A stretch of 64,000 bases of DNA. Origin: Kribbella jiaozuonensis. GTDB taxonomy: Bacteria > Actinomycetota > Actinomycetes > Propionibacteriales > Kribbellaceae. Position numbers and translations under genes: made by a program. The notes beneath the pieces are model-generated. The model had not been told where the DNA came from and did no database searches. It worked only from the letters and a program-made list of their open reading frames with translations. Below are positions 7,046-14,879 of the stretch, in pieces; position 1 is the first letter of the stretch, and each line of letters opens with the position of its first letter. Location: assembly GCF_005233875.1 (NCBI RefSeq), contig NZ_SZPZ01000003.1, positions 924,489 through 988,488 of the forward strand. Direction: 5' to 3'.

Positions 7046-7131
7046 TAATTCATGAATTCAGTTGTCAATTGTTCGTGCCGGTATCCGTGAATACCGAATT
7101 GATTGCATGCGTAGCTGACCCGGATTCCGGG
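7046..7131 (-). promoter_or_regulatory. AT-rich upstream region of the tRNA-HNH-rtcB unit
   Basis: The only AT-rich stretch for several kb. It holds the 12-bp palindrome AATTCATGAATT (7047-7058), a TTGACA hexamer read on the minus strand (7063-7068) and a CGGTAT/ATACCG inverted repeat (7079-7084/7091-7096). It lies between a terminator and tRNA-Pro, so it should contain the promoter, but no -10 sits at a normal distance from TTGACA. Confidence 0.45.
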
Positions 7132-7177
7132 CAAAAGAAAAGAGCCGCCTGCTGCCGGCACCCGGCTCAGACGGCTC
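7132..7177 (-). terminator. Rho-independent terminator
   Basis: On the minus strand GAGCCG (7177-7172) pairs with CGGCTC (7147-7142), with an inner GCCGG/CCGGC stem, followed directly by TTTTCTTTT. It ends the transcript of the 48-residue reading frame and separates it from the tRNA unit. Confidence 0.7.
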
Positions 7178-7200
7178 CTGGAGGTCTCCCCAGTCGGAGA

Positions 7201-7347
7201 CTACCCAGGCGAACCGCCCGCCCACGGGCCCGGCTCGATGCTGAGCCGGTGGTATTCGAAGGTGTTGTCGGTGCCGGGCCGCGCACATGCCGACAAAACC
7301 ATGCGGCCACGCCGCCAGGTCTTTGTCAGGGTGCTTGCGCCGGTCAC
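7201..7347 (-). CDS. Small protein, 48 aa, unknown
   Basis: A short frame starting GTG at 7347 (MTGASTLTKTWRRGRM...), with GAGGAGA 4 nt upstream of the start and a U-tract terminator 24 nt after the stop. It has a basic N-terminal half and ends EPGPWAGGSPG. A TTGACG hexamer about 70 nt upstream could be its -35. I recognise no family. Support comes from the ribosome-binding site and terminator, not from homology. It is the gene immediately upstream of the tRNA-rtcB locus on the same strand. Confidence 0.5.
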   Translation of the reverse strand: MTGASTLTKTWRRGRMVLSACARPGTDNTFEYHRLSIEPGPWAGGSPG

Positions 7348-7579
7348 GATCTCTCCTCAGGTTCTGGTCCTTGCGGGGAATAGTCTGACCCATCCCGCTG
7401 TGGGACGTCAACGCATTTCCTACAGCATTTATTCCGCCGCTTATTCCGTCGCCCGTCCGACGTACGCCGCCCCACCCCGGTTCCCCACCCGGGTGATCCA
7501 CCCCACAGCCCCACCCCTCCGCGCCGGAACCGATTCGGAATCCTCCCCCCACTCCCGCTACACTCTTGCCTCGGCACCC

Positions 7580-7655
7580 GCCGCCTTAGCTCAGTCGGCA
7601 GAGCGTCTCACTCGTAATGAGAAGGTCGTCGGTTCGATTCCGACAGGCGGCTCCA
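7580..7655 (+). tRNA. tRNA-Thr(CGT)
   Basis: Canonical tRNA: acceptor GCCGCCT/AGGCGGC, D-arm GCTC-AGTCGGCA-GAGC, anticodon stem TCTCA/TGAGA with loop CTCGTAA (anticodon CGT), T-arm GTCGG-TTCGATT-CCGAC, T73 and encoded CCA. TACACT 16 nt upstream is a plausible -10. It lies on the opposite strand to the tRNA-rtcB array and looks like an ordinary housekeeping gene. Confidence 0.95.
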
Positions 7656-7660
7656 CCAGA

Positions 7661-7700
7661 CCCCCAGGTCAGAGGTCACTCTGAGGCTGGGGGTTCACTC
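7661..7700 (+). terminator. Terminator after tRNA-Thr
   Basis: CCCCCAG (7661-7667) pairs with CTGGGGG (7687-7693), continued inside by TCAGAG/CTCTGA with a GTCA tetraloop, followed by TTCACTCTTT. A strong hairpin directly after the tRNA. Confidence 0.65.
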
Positions 7701-7730
7701 TTTCCGCTGCCCGTGGTGCAGGTTGTGGTG

Positions 7731-8072
7731 TCACCTGCCCGACGCACAGTCGATGCAGGTGCGGACCACCGGACGCGCTTGAAGCCGCTCTGCCGAGATC
7801 GATCGGCCGCAGCGCTCACACGTTGCGTAGGTTCCGGTCGCAACGCGTGCCAGGGCGGCATCGATCTCCGTCAGTGTCCTCTGGGCCTGCTCAGCGAGCG
7901 CGCCGAGCTGGGAACGCTCGAACGCAATCGTCGAACCCTCAGGATCGTGCTCGTCGTCGGCGTTGCTGTCGCGCGACGCAGCCACGACCTTGTCGAAGTC
8001 CTCGGTCAGGCTCGCCAGGCGCTCGATCGTCCTTTGCCGCTCACGCTCCAGCTGAGCACGCGGGTCGTCCAT
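7731..8072 (-). CDS. TraR/DksA family zinc-finger protein
   Basis: A 113-residue protein with an N-terminal coiled coil (about 1-70) and a C-terminal four-cysteine zinc finger, CERCGRSI...CIDC. This is the DksA/TraR fold, which enters the RNA polymerase secondary channel to modulate initiation. The family-typical acidic coiled-coil tip is not clearly conserved, so true DksA activity is uncertain. No Shine-Dalgarno is seen; AGAATT 5 nt before the ATG suggests a leaderless mRNA. Confidence 0.85.
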   Translation of the reverse strand: MDDPRAQLERERQRTIERLASLTEDFDKVVAASRDSNADDEHDPEGSTIAFERSQLGALAEQAQRTLTEIDAALARVATGTYATCERCGRSISAERLQARPVVRTCIDCASGR

Positions 8073-8131
8073 CCATCAATTCTGACTCGCGGATCCACCT
8101 CACCCAACGCACTCCATCCGGCCGTTCGGCC

Positions 8132-9055
8132 TCACTGCTCTCCGATCAGGTCGAGGAAGAAGAGCATCGAGTAGCTGTCGGTGGGGCTATCTACGTGGGG
8201 CAGGTTGGTGAGGTAATCGGCTCCGGTGGCGGCGGTGTAGGTGGCGATGAAGTCGAGGGCGAGGTCGGATTCGCGGGTGGTGAGGGGGCGGGTTGCGGCG
8301 TACGCGTCGATGAGTTGGTGGATGCGGGTGGGGTCGGCGTGGTGGTCGGGGGTGCGGGCCCAGGTTTCGGCGATGCGGCCCAGGTCGTAGAGCTGGAAGG
8401 ACGTCATGCAGTCGTCGAAGTCGATGAGGGCGGTGATGTCGCCGGTCTGGTCGAGGAGGAGGTTGACGGCGCTGATGTCGTTGTGGACCAGGCCTTGGCG
8501 GAGGCCGGCTGGGTTGGCGTAGACGGCCGCGATCTTCTCCTGCAGGACAGTCAGGTGATGGGTCGCATCTCGAAGGACGGGGAGATCGGCGTACGGCGAG
8601 CGGAGGAAGCGCTGGATGCGCTCGAGGGGATCGAGTCGCGTGGTCCGTTGGCCGGGGAAGGTTTGGTCTGCGGTCAGGGTGTGCAGCTGGGCAGCGAGTG
8701 CTGCGGCGGCGCGGCCGAGTTGCAGGTCGGGTGAGAAGTAGCCGTCGATCAGGTCGGTCGGATGTGTGCCGGCGGCGTACGCGAAGAGCGCTGCGGGGCG
8801 GTCGTCGATCCAACCCCACAGAGATCCGTCGTCGGCCGCGATCGGAGCAGGCGTTGGGAATCCGCGACGCGCGAGGAACTCGGTCGCAGCCAGCTCATAC
8901 TCCACCTCGGCAGCAGTACTGGAGCTGTAGCTCCGGGCAACAAAGGCGCCGTCGACCAGCCAGCTGCGGTTCTTTTCGCCGCCGAGAAGGGGTACGACGT
9001 CAAGCGCGTCAAGGCCCCACCCGCGAAGGAAGTCGGTCAGGTCCGAGGCGCCCAT
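8132..9055 (-). CDS. Aminoglycoside phosphotransferase family kinase
   Basis: A 307-residue APH/choline-kinase-fold protein. The Brenner motif is LVHNDISAVNLLLD and the metal site is ITALIDFDDC; an N-terminal nucleotide-binding half precedes them. Such enzymes phosphorylate hydroxyl groups of small molecules; relatives include homoserine kinase ThrB2 and fructosamine-type kinases. The substrate is unknown. The ATG at 9055 is chosen because GGAAGG lies about 10 nt upstream and the product then has the normal family length; the longer open frame would cross the divergent GNAT gene. Confidence 0.8.
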   Translation of the reverse strand: MGASDLTDFLRGWGLDALDVVPLLGGEKNRSWLVDGAFVARSYSSSTAAEVEYELAATEFLARRGFPTPAPIAADDGSLWGWIDDRPAALFAYAAGTHPTDLIDGYFSPDLQLGRAAAALAAQLHTLTADQTFPGQRTTRLDPLERIQRFLRSPYADLPVLRDATHHLTVLQEKIAAVYANPAGLRQGLVHNDISAVNLLLDQTGDITALIDFDDCMTSFQLYDLGRIAETWARTPDHHADPTRIHQLIDAYAATRPLTTRESDLALDFIATYTAATGADYLTNLPHVDSPTDSYSMLFFLDLIGEQ

Positions 9056-9118
9056 GGTGCCCGACCCTTCCACGGCCGACCAGCGAGCGCGACCGGATTC
9101 CCGTGGTTGAATGCGTCG

Positions 9119-9673
9119 ATGGAGGTCCACCCCGTTGACCAGGAGCGATGGGACGACCTGGTCGAGCTCTTCGGACCCAGCGGCGGCACGCGCGGATGCT
9201 GGTGCATGGCGCGCCGCTTGCCCCCTCGCGAGTTCGCCGGCAACGAGAAGAACCGCGCCGCCCTCGAGCGCTTCGTCCAAGCAGGCATGCCCGTAGGCCT
9301 CATCGGGTACGTCGACCAGCGCCCGGCCGCCTGGTGTGCAGTGGCGCCGCGGCCGGAGTACCACGCGATCGTCCACTCACGCGTCCTGCCGATCGACGAC
9401 CCGGACGACGACTCGATCTGGGCGATCAACTGCCTCTTCGTCAAGGCCGGCTACCGCCGCCGCGGCCTGACGTGGCCGATGATCGAAGCAGCCGTCGAAT
9501 ACGCCCGCACGGAAGGCGCCCGCCTGATCGAGGCCTACCCGGTCAAGACCATGCCCGCCGACCCGGGCCGCGGCGTCCTGACCACCTTCCTCGACGCCGG
9601 CTTCACGCCGTACGCCGAGAACCGCACCCGGGCGATGCACAACGTCGTCGTCCGCCGAAACCTTGCTGATTAG
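9119..9673 (+). CDS. GNAT family N-acetyltransferase
   Basis: A 184-residue acetyltransferase-like protein. The acetyl-CoA site is recognisable as LFVKAGYRRRGLTWPMIEAAVEYA (V-x-x-x-x-R-x-x-G/A), preceded by the CWC-containing motif common in this actinobacterial subgroup. No Shine-Dalgarno is seen; TTGAAT lies 6 nt before the ATG, as in a leaderless mRNA. A TTG at 9107 is an alternative. Divergent from the kinase gene. Substrate unknown. Confidence 0.78.
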   Translation: MEVHPVDQERWDDLVELFGPSGGTRGCWCMARRLPPREFAGNEKNRAALERFVQAGMPVGLIGYVDQRPAAWCAVAPRPEYHAIVHSRVLPIDDPDDDSIWAINCLFVKAGYRRRGLTWPMIEAAVEYARTEGARLIEAYPVKTMPADPGRGVLTTFLDAGFTPYAENRTRAMHNVVVRRNLAD

Positions 9674-9715
9674 TTCCGGAAGGGGAGCGTCCGGAATGGG
9701 GTTTACGGTGCTGCC

Positions 9716-10294
9716 ATGGCTGAGAATGAGTGGGTTTCGCCGTGGTGGGAACCGCCGATCGCGGGGACCGATGCCGAGCATCTGGTCGGCGCGTTGGATC
9801 GGTTGCGTGCGACCTTCCGGTACAAGGTGGACGACCTGGATGCCGACGGGCTGAACACGCGGATCGGCGCCTCGTCGATCACGCTCGGCGGGTTGATGAA
9901 GCATCTCGCGGCGAACGAGGACTACATGTTCAACGTGAAGTTCCGCGGGCTGCCGATGGACGGGCCGTGGGTGCAGAACGGCTGGCGCGACGACAACGAC
10001 TGGGAGTTCGACTCCGCTGTCGACAACACCCCGGAAGAGCTGTATGCCCTGTGGGACGGCGCCGTTGAGCGTTCCCGCCAGACGTTGGCCACGGCCATCG
10101 CGGACGGCGGACTCGACCAGCCGGCCGACATCAGCTGGCCGGACGGGCAGCACGCGAGCCTCCGCCGCCTGGTCTGCGACCTGATCGAGGAGTACGGCCG
10201 CCACACCGGCCACGCCGACCTCATCCGCGAGGCCGTCGACGGGCGGGTCGGCGAGGACCCGCCCAGCGACTGGAAGCCCAAGAGCACTACTTGA
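9716..10294 (+). CDS. DinB/DUF664 family protein
   Basis: A 192-residue four-helix-bundle protein of the DinB superfamily (DUF664), which in actinobacteria includes mycothiol-dependent S-transferases. The likely metal triad is His in MKHLAANED and the two His of GRHTGHADL. TACGGT exactly 6 nt before the ATG and absence of a ribosome-binding site indicate a leaderless mRNA. It overlaps the convergent heparinase gene by 8 bp. A function in thiol conjugation or detoxification is a family inference. Confidence 0.85.
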   Translation: MAENEWVSPWWEPPIAGTDAEHLVGALDRLRATFRYKVDDLDADGLNTRIGASSITLGGLMKHLAANEDYMFNVKFRGLPMDGPWVQNGWRDDNDWEFDSAVDNTPEELYALWDGAVERSRQTLATAIADGGLDQPADISWPDGQHASLRRLVCDLIEEYGRHTGHADLIREAVDGRVGEDPPSDWKPKSTT

Positions 10295-12179
10295 TCCGCT
10301 GCAGGGTCCCGTCTGCGGAGACGGCGATGACCGTGGTCACCCCGTCCACCTTCAGGTTGACCAGCATGCGGGACCCCTGCTGCGAAGTGGTGTAGCTGAC
10401 CACGGCATTGGTGCGGGTCGGCGCGATCACCGACAAGATGGTCGCGTCATGCCCGGCCCGGTTGAACTTCACCACCGGCGCCGCAACCCGCTTGTCGATC
10501 GTCGCGTAGTGCCACCCCTGGATCGGATCCTGCGAACCGGAGACCACCTCGATCGGCGTCGTCTGCTGCTGGAACGGGATCTGCAGCAGCGTCGTCTTCA
10601 CCCGATCGCCCGGCTTGACCGCCACCGCGCGGTCGTTGCTGCTGACAACCACCTTCTGATCCGACGGCAGGTGCCAGAGCGTCGAGTAATCCTGATCCGA
10701 AGCAGACGTCCCGCGGTCCAGCACCACCATCAGGTCCGGATCCTTCAGCACGAGTACGCCGCGGGTCCGGTCGAGGCCGGCGCCGAGCGAGTCGTGCAGC
10801 TCGTAGAACTCGGACGTCGCGCCGATCGACGACCGCGTCAGCTTGGTCTCCGGGTGCCCGGTCGCCGACTTCACCGTCAGCTCGTTGTGCGCGAACTGGC
10901 TCTTCGCCCAGAACCGCCAGTCGTCCACCTTGTACCCGGCATGCCCGCCGTCGATCAGGATGTCCCGCCCGTGCGACGTGTACGTGACGGAGGTGTGGTC
11001 GTTGTGCCCGTGCAGCTTCTGCGACGGCCCGAACCGGATGCTGTACGTCGACTCCTGCGTGAACGGCCGCTTCTCGCCCCACCCGGTCCGCCCGAAGATG
11101 TACCCGGCGTCGAAGATCCCGATCCGCTGCGTCGGCCGGATCCCCTGCTTGCCGAGCGTCCCGGCGTACTCGAGAACGGTCCCGGGAACGGGTGACGTCC
11201 GCACGACCTCGGAGTCGCCCAGCTGCGGCAGGTTCCCGAGCGAGTTCGTCGCGAGCGCGAGCCATTTCGCCAGTTCCCGGCGCCGCGCGATGATCGTCGT
11301 ACCCGGATCGACCCCGCACTTCCGCAGTACGTCGATCGCCCGTCCCCAGAGCGTGTAGTTGAACTGCGCGTACGCCGTCGACTGCTCGTTCGTGGACCCC
11401 TGCGTGTCGATCGAGGTCTTGATCGCACTCGTCAGCCGATCGGACGCGATCTTCTTCAGATCGTTCCGCTGCAGCGTGCAGCCGATCCCGAACAGCGCCA
11501 GGCTCTCGTCGGTACCGTGGTTCCAGTCGCCGCTGTAGTTCTTCTGCAGGAACCACGCGTGCTCCATCAGCGCATCGTCCAGCCACGTGTACGTCAGCGG
11601 GAGCTTGACCACATGCAACCCGGACAGCACCGCCTGCCGCAGGCAGATCAGCACGTTGGTGCGGTGCATCGTCGACTCGTACGCGCCGACGTCGGACTTC
11701 CACGAGTACGGGTTGTCGTTGACCCAGTCGCGCGCGATGTTGCTGACCCGCTGCAGCGCACGCTTGTCGCCGCGCGCGCCGGCCTCGATTCCTTGCCCCA
11801 GCCAACGAAGTGAGTGCAGCCACATGTACCAGCTCGGGTTCTTGTCCGGGTTGATCCGCCAGTTGATGTTCCCCTTGCCGTCACCGACCTTCGTCGGCGG
11901 CGTCGTACCCCAGGTGAACTTGTCCTGGTACAGGTTCGCGACCGGGTTCGTGTGGTCGATCCCGCTGTATGCCGGGCACGTGTAGGTGTTCTGTTTCGCC
12001 GGGGTCGGCGGTGCGGTCGGCGGTTCGGGGGTGTGACTCACGGTCGGGTCCGGGGCCGCCTCCGGCTCGGAGCCGCCCCACGGGATCACCAGTACGGCGG
12101 CCAGTACGGCGGCGCTGACCAGCAACGGGATCATCAGCCGGAGCGTCGTTCTGGACGTGCGCAGATGTCTCGCGGGCAT
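10287..12179 (-). CDS. Secreted heparinase II/III family protein (copy 2)
   Basis: A 630-residue paralogue of the protein encoded at 2573-4486. It shares ESTMHRTNVLICLRQAVLSG, WNHGTDESLALFG, STAYAQFNYTLWGRA, KLHGHNDHTSVTY and RDILIDGGHAGY. The N-terminus differs: a basic segment and a transmembrane or signal helix (LMIPLLVSAAVLAAVLVI), then a Pro/Thr-rich linker (about 40-70) before the toroid domain, suggesting a membrane-anchored or slowly cleaved form. The ATG at 12179 has GGGGAGGA 6 nt upstream. It shares its strand with the two SGNH hydrolase genes upstream, consistent with a polysaccharide lyase plus de-esterase set. Confidence 0.85.
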   Translation of the reverse strand: MPARHLRTSRTTLRLMIPLLVSAAVLAAVLVIPWGGSEPEAAPDPTVSHTPEPPTAPPTPAKQNTYTCPAYSGIDHTNPVANLYQDKFTWGTTPPTKVGDGKGNINWRINPDKNPSWYMWLHSLRWLGQGIEAGARGDKRALQRVSNIARDWVNDNPYSWKSDVGAYESTMHRTNVLICLRQAVLSGLHVVKLPLTYTWLDDALMEHAWFLQKNYSGDWNHGTDESLALFGIGCTLQRNDLKKIASDRLTSAIKTSIDTQGSTNEQSTAYAQFNYTLWGRAIDVLRKCGVDPGTTIIARRRELAKWLALATNSLGNLPQLGDSEVVRTSPVPGTVLEYAGTLGKQGIRPTQRIGIFDAGYIFGRTGWGEKRPFTQESTYSIRFGPSQKLHGHNDHTSVTYTSHGRDILIDGGHAGYKVDDWRFWAKSQFAHNELTVKSATGHPETKLTRSSIGATSEFYELHDSLGAGLDRTRGVLVLKDPDLMVVLDRGTSASDQDYSTLWHLPSDQKVVVSSNDRAVAVKPGDRVKTTLLQIPFQQQTTPIEVVSGSQDPIQGWHYATIDKRVAAPVVKFNRAGHDATILSVIAPTRTNAVVSYTTSQQGSRMLVNLKVDGVTTVIAVSADGTLQRIK

Positions 12180-12410
12180 CGTTGGTCCTCCCCACATGCT
12201 TCACGCATGCCTCTTCTGGCCTAGACCTGAATTCGGGTAGGGCGCTCCCCGGGAAAAATGGTCAGGGTGTGTGTGGCGGCGTACTCAGGAAACGTTCGGC
12301 GGACCGTCAAAGGTTGCGGTCGGCATCCTCTGTCTAATAGATGTTTTGAGGGGGGTAAAAAGTTGCGTCGGATCGGCCACTCCGGTTCGGCGTTGCCCGG
12401 AAGGGCAGTG

Positions 12411-13175
12411 TCAGCCGCGCCGGATCGCCTGCAGAATCAGGGCATTCCGCGCGTTCTGACCGGCCGGCACGGTGGTGTGCCGGCCGTCACGCAGGTCGGT
12501 GTGGATCCGGTCGGGACGCGCGGCAAGGAATTCGGCCCACGGCACGATCCGCAGATTCGGGTGATGTGAGACCGCCTGCTCCAGTTGGAGATCGATCCAT
12601 TCGCTGTTGCGTTGATCGGCGACCTGGACAGACGGCGGCTCGTCGGTGCGGGAGACCTGGACGTTGACCCAGTACACGGTCCGGCCCGGGCCGGCGATCC
12701 GGAGTGCGCGCTCGACCTGCCCGGCGAACGCGGGCGGATCGAAGATGTCGTTCGACCCGACCGCCATCACGATCCGCTTCGGCAGGCCGTACGTATGCGC
12801 CCAGGAGGCCATCGCGTCGACGGCGGCCGAGGTCGGCTGGCCGGACCAGCTGTACTCCGCGAACGTCGTACCCAGCTGTTGTCCGAGAAGCCGGCCGAGT
12901 GCTTCGCCGTCCTGTACGGCGATGCTGTCGCCGAACAGCACGACGCCGTTCGTCGAGACGACGTGGCGGACGTGGGCGCTGCTGGAGATGACGCGGTTGT
13001 TCCCCTGCCAGGAACCGAGCGTGCCGGATCCGTAGCTTCCTGTGCTGATGGCAGAAGTGGTCGTCTTCGCATGTGCGGCCGGGGCGTCGAAGTGCAGGAG
13101 CGCCAGGAGGAACGCGGTCAGGACCACGATGATGGCGGCTGAGGTCGACCAACCTCGGATGCTGGTGCGTGACAT
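12411..13175 (-). CDS. Secreted SGNH/GDSL hydrolase (copy 1)
   Basis: A 254-residue exported SGNH-fold esterase. After an N-terminal signal/anchor helix it shows block I LFGDSIAVQD (catalytic Ser), block III GSNDIFDPP (Asn), and a C-terminal DGRHT (Asp-His pair). Such enzymes remove acyl groups from polysaccharides or lipids. GGGAGGG precedes the ATG at 13175. It is paralogous to the product of 13225-14133, 49 nt upstream on the same strand, and lies 231 nt upstream of heparinase copy 2. Confidence 0.85.
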   Translation of the reverse strand: MSRTSIRGWSTSAAIIVVLTAFLLALLHFDAPAAHAKTTTSAISTGSYGSGTLGSWQGNNRVISSSAHVRHVVSTNGVVLFGDSIAVQDGEALGRLLGQQLGTTFAEYSWSGQPTSAAVDAMASWAHTYGLPKRIVMAVGSNDIFDPPAFAGQVERALRIAGPGRTVYWVNVQVSRTDEPPSVQVADQRNSEWIDLQLEQAVSHHPNLRIVPWAEFLAARPDRIHTDLRDGRHTTVPAGQNARNALILQAIRRG

Positions 13176-13224
13176 GGCTCGTCCCTCCCGTACTGCGGAC
13201 GCGGAGGGAGATCCGGAGGTTGTC

Positions 13225-14133
13225 CTACGGCCCGCTCTTGATCGCTTCGGCGATCAGTTCGTTGCGGGCGCTGCCGCCGAGCGGCTCGCTGGTGTGCACG
13301 CCGTCGCGCAGGTACGGCGTGGGCCCGTTCGGCCGGGAGGTGAGGAACGAGGACCAGTCGATGATCCGCAGGTTCGGGTGGACGGCTGCCGCCTCGTTGA
13401 GCTCCTGGTTGACCCAGGCGCTGTTCGCGAGATCCGCGTCCCGTACGGCGGCCGGCTGCTTCGTGCGGCTGACGTACACGTTCACCCAGTACACGGTCCG
13501 ATCCGGCCCGGCGATCTTCATCGCGCGCTCGACCTGGGCGGCGAACGCGGGCGGGTCGAAGATGTCGTTCGTACCGACTGCCATCACGATCCGCCGGGGC
13601 AGACCGTAGTCACGCGACCACTCCTCGAGTGCGTCGACCGCAGCCGAGGCCGGCTGACCGGACCAGTCGTGGAAGGCGATCGAGTCGCCGGTGCTGTCCG
13701 CGAGCCGGCGTTCGAGGGCCGCGCTGTCCTGTACGGCGATGCTGTCGCCGAACAGGAAGATGCCGTCGAACGTGAGCGTGTCGCGGATCTGGTCCTCGGG
13801 CGAGATCCGCCGGATCAGGTCCTGCCACGGGCCCAGCGTGCCCGAGCCGTACAGGCCGGGGCCTTTCGTCGGCACGCTGTACGAGCCGGTGCCGTCGGCC
13901 GTGGTGTCGGCATCGGTGGTCCGCGGCTCGAGTACGACGAGCGCGCCGGCGAGGACCGCCAGTACCACCAGGGTGACGAAGATCGAGGCGACTGACCCGA
14001 GGAACGCCCGGAGTATCGATACACGCTCGTGCTGCGGATGGTTTTGGGCCTGTTTCAGCGTGCCGACACCCCCCAGCTTGAGTCGTCGTCTCCGCGCCGC
14101 GACATGTCGCGGCGCGCCCCGAACCTGGTGCAT
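13225..14133 (-). CDS. Membrane-anchored SGNH/GDSL hydrolase (copy 2)
   Basis: Paralogue of the neighbouring SGNH hydrolase, with LFGDSIAVQD, GTNDIFDPP and DGVHT. It has a longer basic cytoplasmic N-terminus (about 45 residues) before one hydrophobic helix (IFVTLVVLAVLAGALVVL), so it is probably a type II membrane protein. The start is uncertain: ATG 14133 follows a GGGG run; ATG 14184 is 7 nt after the stop of the 44-residue gene and would allow coupling but lacks a ribosome-binding site. A 24-bp perfect palindrome (14093-14116) falls inside its first codons. Confidence 0.78.
   Translation of the reverse strand: MHQVRGAPRHVAARRRRLKLGGVGTLKQAQNHPQHERVSILRAFLGSVASIFVTLVVLAVLAGALVVLEPRTTDADTTADGTGSYSVPTKGPGLYGSGTLGPWQDLIRRISPEDQIRDTLTFDGIFLFGDSIAVQDSAALERRLADSTGDSIAFHDWSGQPASAAVDALEEWSRDYGLPRRIVMAVGTNDIFDPPAFAAQVERAMKIAGPDRTVYWVNVYVSRTKQPAAVRDADLANSAWVNQELNEAAAVHPNLRIIDWSSFLTSRPNGPTPYLRDGVHTSEPLGGSARNELIAEAIKSGP
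14093..14116. repeat. Perfect 24-bp palindrome
   Basis: CGCGCCGCGACA and TGTCGCGGCGCG form an uninterrupted palindrome at the 5' end of SGNH copy 2. It could be an operator or an RNA stem covering early codons. Confidence 0.6.
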
Positions 14134-14191
14134 CCCCCCGGCCCCCCACTTACTAAACGCCTCAGACCACCCGATTGGTTGCATCGAGCGG

Positions 14192-14326
14192 TCAGTGCTT
14201 CAGCGTGTACCCCTCACCCGTCAGACGAGCCCGCAGGTCCTTGACCTCGTCCCGCCGCAGGCCGCGCCGCCGAGGTTCCCCGTCCTCGGCAGCCTGCTTC
14301 TTCTTCCTCCGCCACCACCACTTCAT
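14192..14326 (-). CDS. Small basic protein, 44 aa
   Basis: A short frame starting MKWWWRRKKKQAAEDG and ending LTGEGYTLKH. It has a Trp/Arg/Lys-rich N-terminus followed by a charged helix (about 20-38). No clear ribosome-binding site. It lies directly upstream of the SGNH gene on the same strand. I recognise no family. The strongly biased composition and normal codon use suggest a real short gene, possibly a membrane-surface or nucleic-acid-binding peptide. Confidence 0.5.
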   Translation of the reverse strand: MKWWWRRKKKQAAEDGEPRRRGLRRDEVKDLRARLTGEGYTLKH

Positions 14327-14385
14327 TCCCTAAGCATCCCTGAAGATCCGACCCACGCATAGGTTTCTGGCTAGACCGGATGGAG

Positions 14386-14760
14386 TCAGCCGGCGCGTTC
14401 CGCCTCGCTCCGCTCCACACAGAATTCGTTGCCCTCGGGGTCCCTCATGGTGACCCAGCCGCGGCCGTCGGGCATCCGGTGGTCCTCGTGGATCGTGCCG
14501 CCAAGGGAGAGGATGCGTTCGACCTCTTCGTTGCGGGTGCGCTCGGTCGGGCCCCAGTCGAGGTGCACGCGGTTCTTCACGGTCTTGCCTTCCGGTACTG
14601 CGATGAACAGCAGCCCGGGGACCGGCGCGGGCGCCACCACCAGCACCTCGTCGTCGCCCGGCACGTCCCCGTCGGCGACCGGCCAGCCGGTGACAGTACT
14701 CCAGAATTGCGCGAGCTCGTAGGGGTTGCCGGCATCGATGGTGATGTGTCGCAGGATCAT
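14386..14760 (-). CDS. VOC family protein (glyoxalase-like)
   Basis: A 124-residue single-module vicinal-oxygen-chelate protein: LRHITIDAGNPYELAQFWS at the N-terminus, HLDWGPTE in the centre and MRDPEGNEFCV at the C-terminus, the standard beta-alpha-beta-beta-beta order. Metal-ligand positions His and Glu are present. Members range from dioxygenases to drug-binding proteins; substrate unknown. Divergent from the VOC gene at 14880. Confidence 0.82.
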   Translation of the reverse strand: MILRHITIDAGNPYELAQFWSTVTGWPVADGDVPGDDEVLVVAPAPVPGLLFIAVPEGKTVKNRVHLDWGPTERTRNEEVERILSLGGTIHEDHRMPDGRGWVTMRDPEGNEFCVERSEAERAG

Positions 14761-14879
14761 GCCGAGACCTTAACCGGATGGCCGGGTTCGAAGGGTCGCG
14801 GACTGTCGGCGGCCGGGTTTACTGTGCGGGCATGAGCGCCGTACCAGAGGGTCCGGCCGTTGGGGGAAGGAAAGATTCG

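Noticed and set aside
7046..7070. TTGACA as the -35 of the tRNA-Pro promoter
   Set aside because: With a 17-nt spacer the -10 would fall inside the tRNA; closer AT-rich hexamers give spacers that are too short. Kept only as an AT-rich regulatory region.
2573..12179. Heparinase pair as a transposon-borne duplication
   Set aside because: No transposase, terminal repeats or direct repeats seen, and the N-termini have diverged, so it is an old paralogy.
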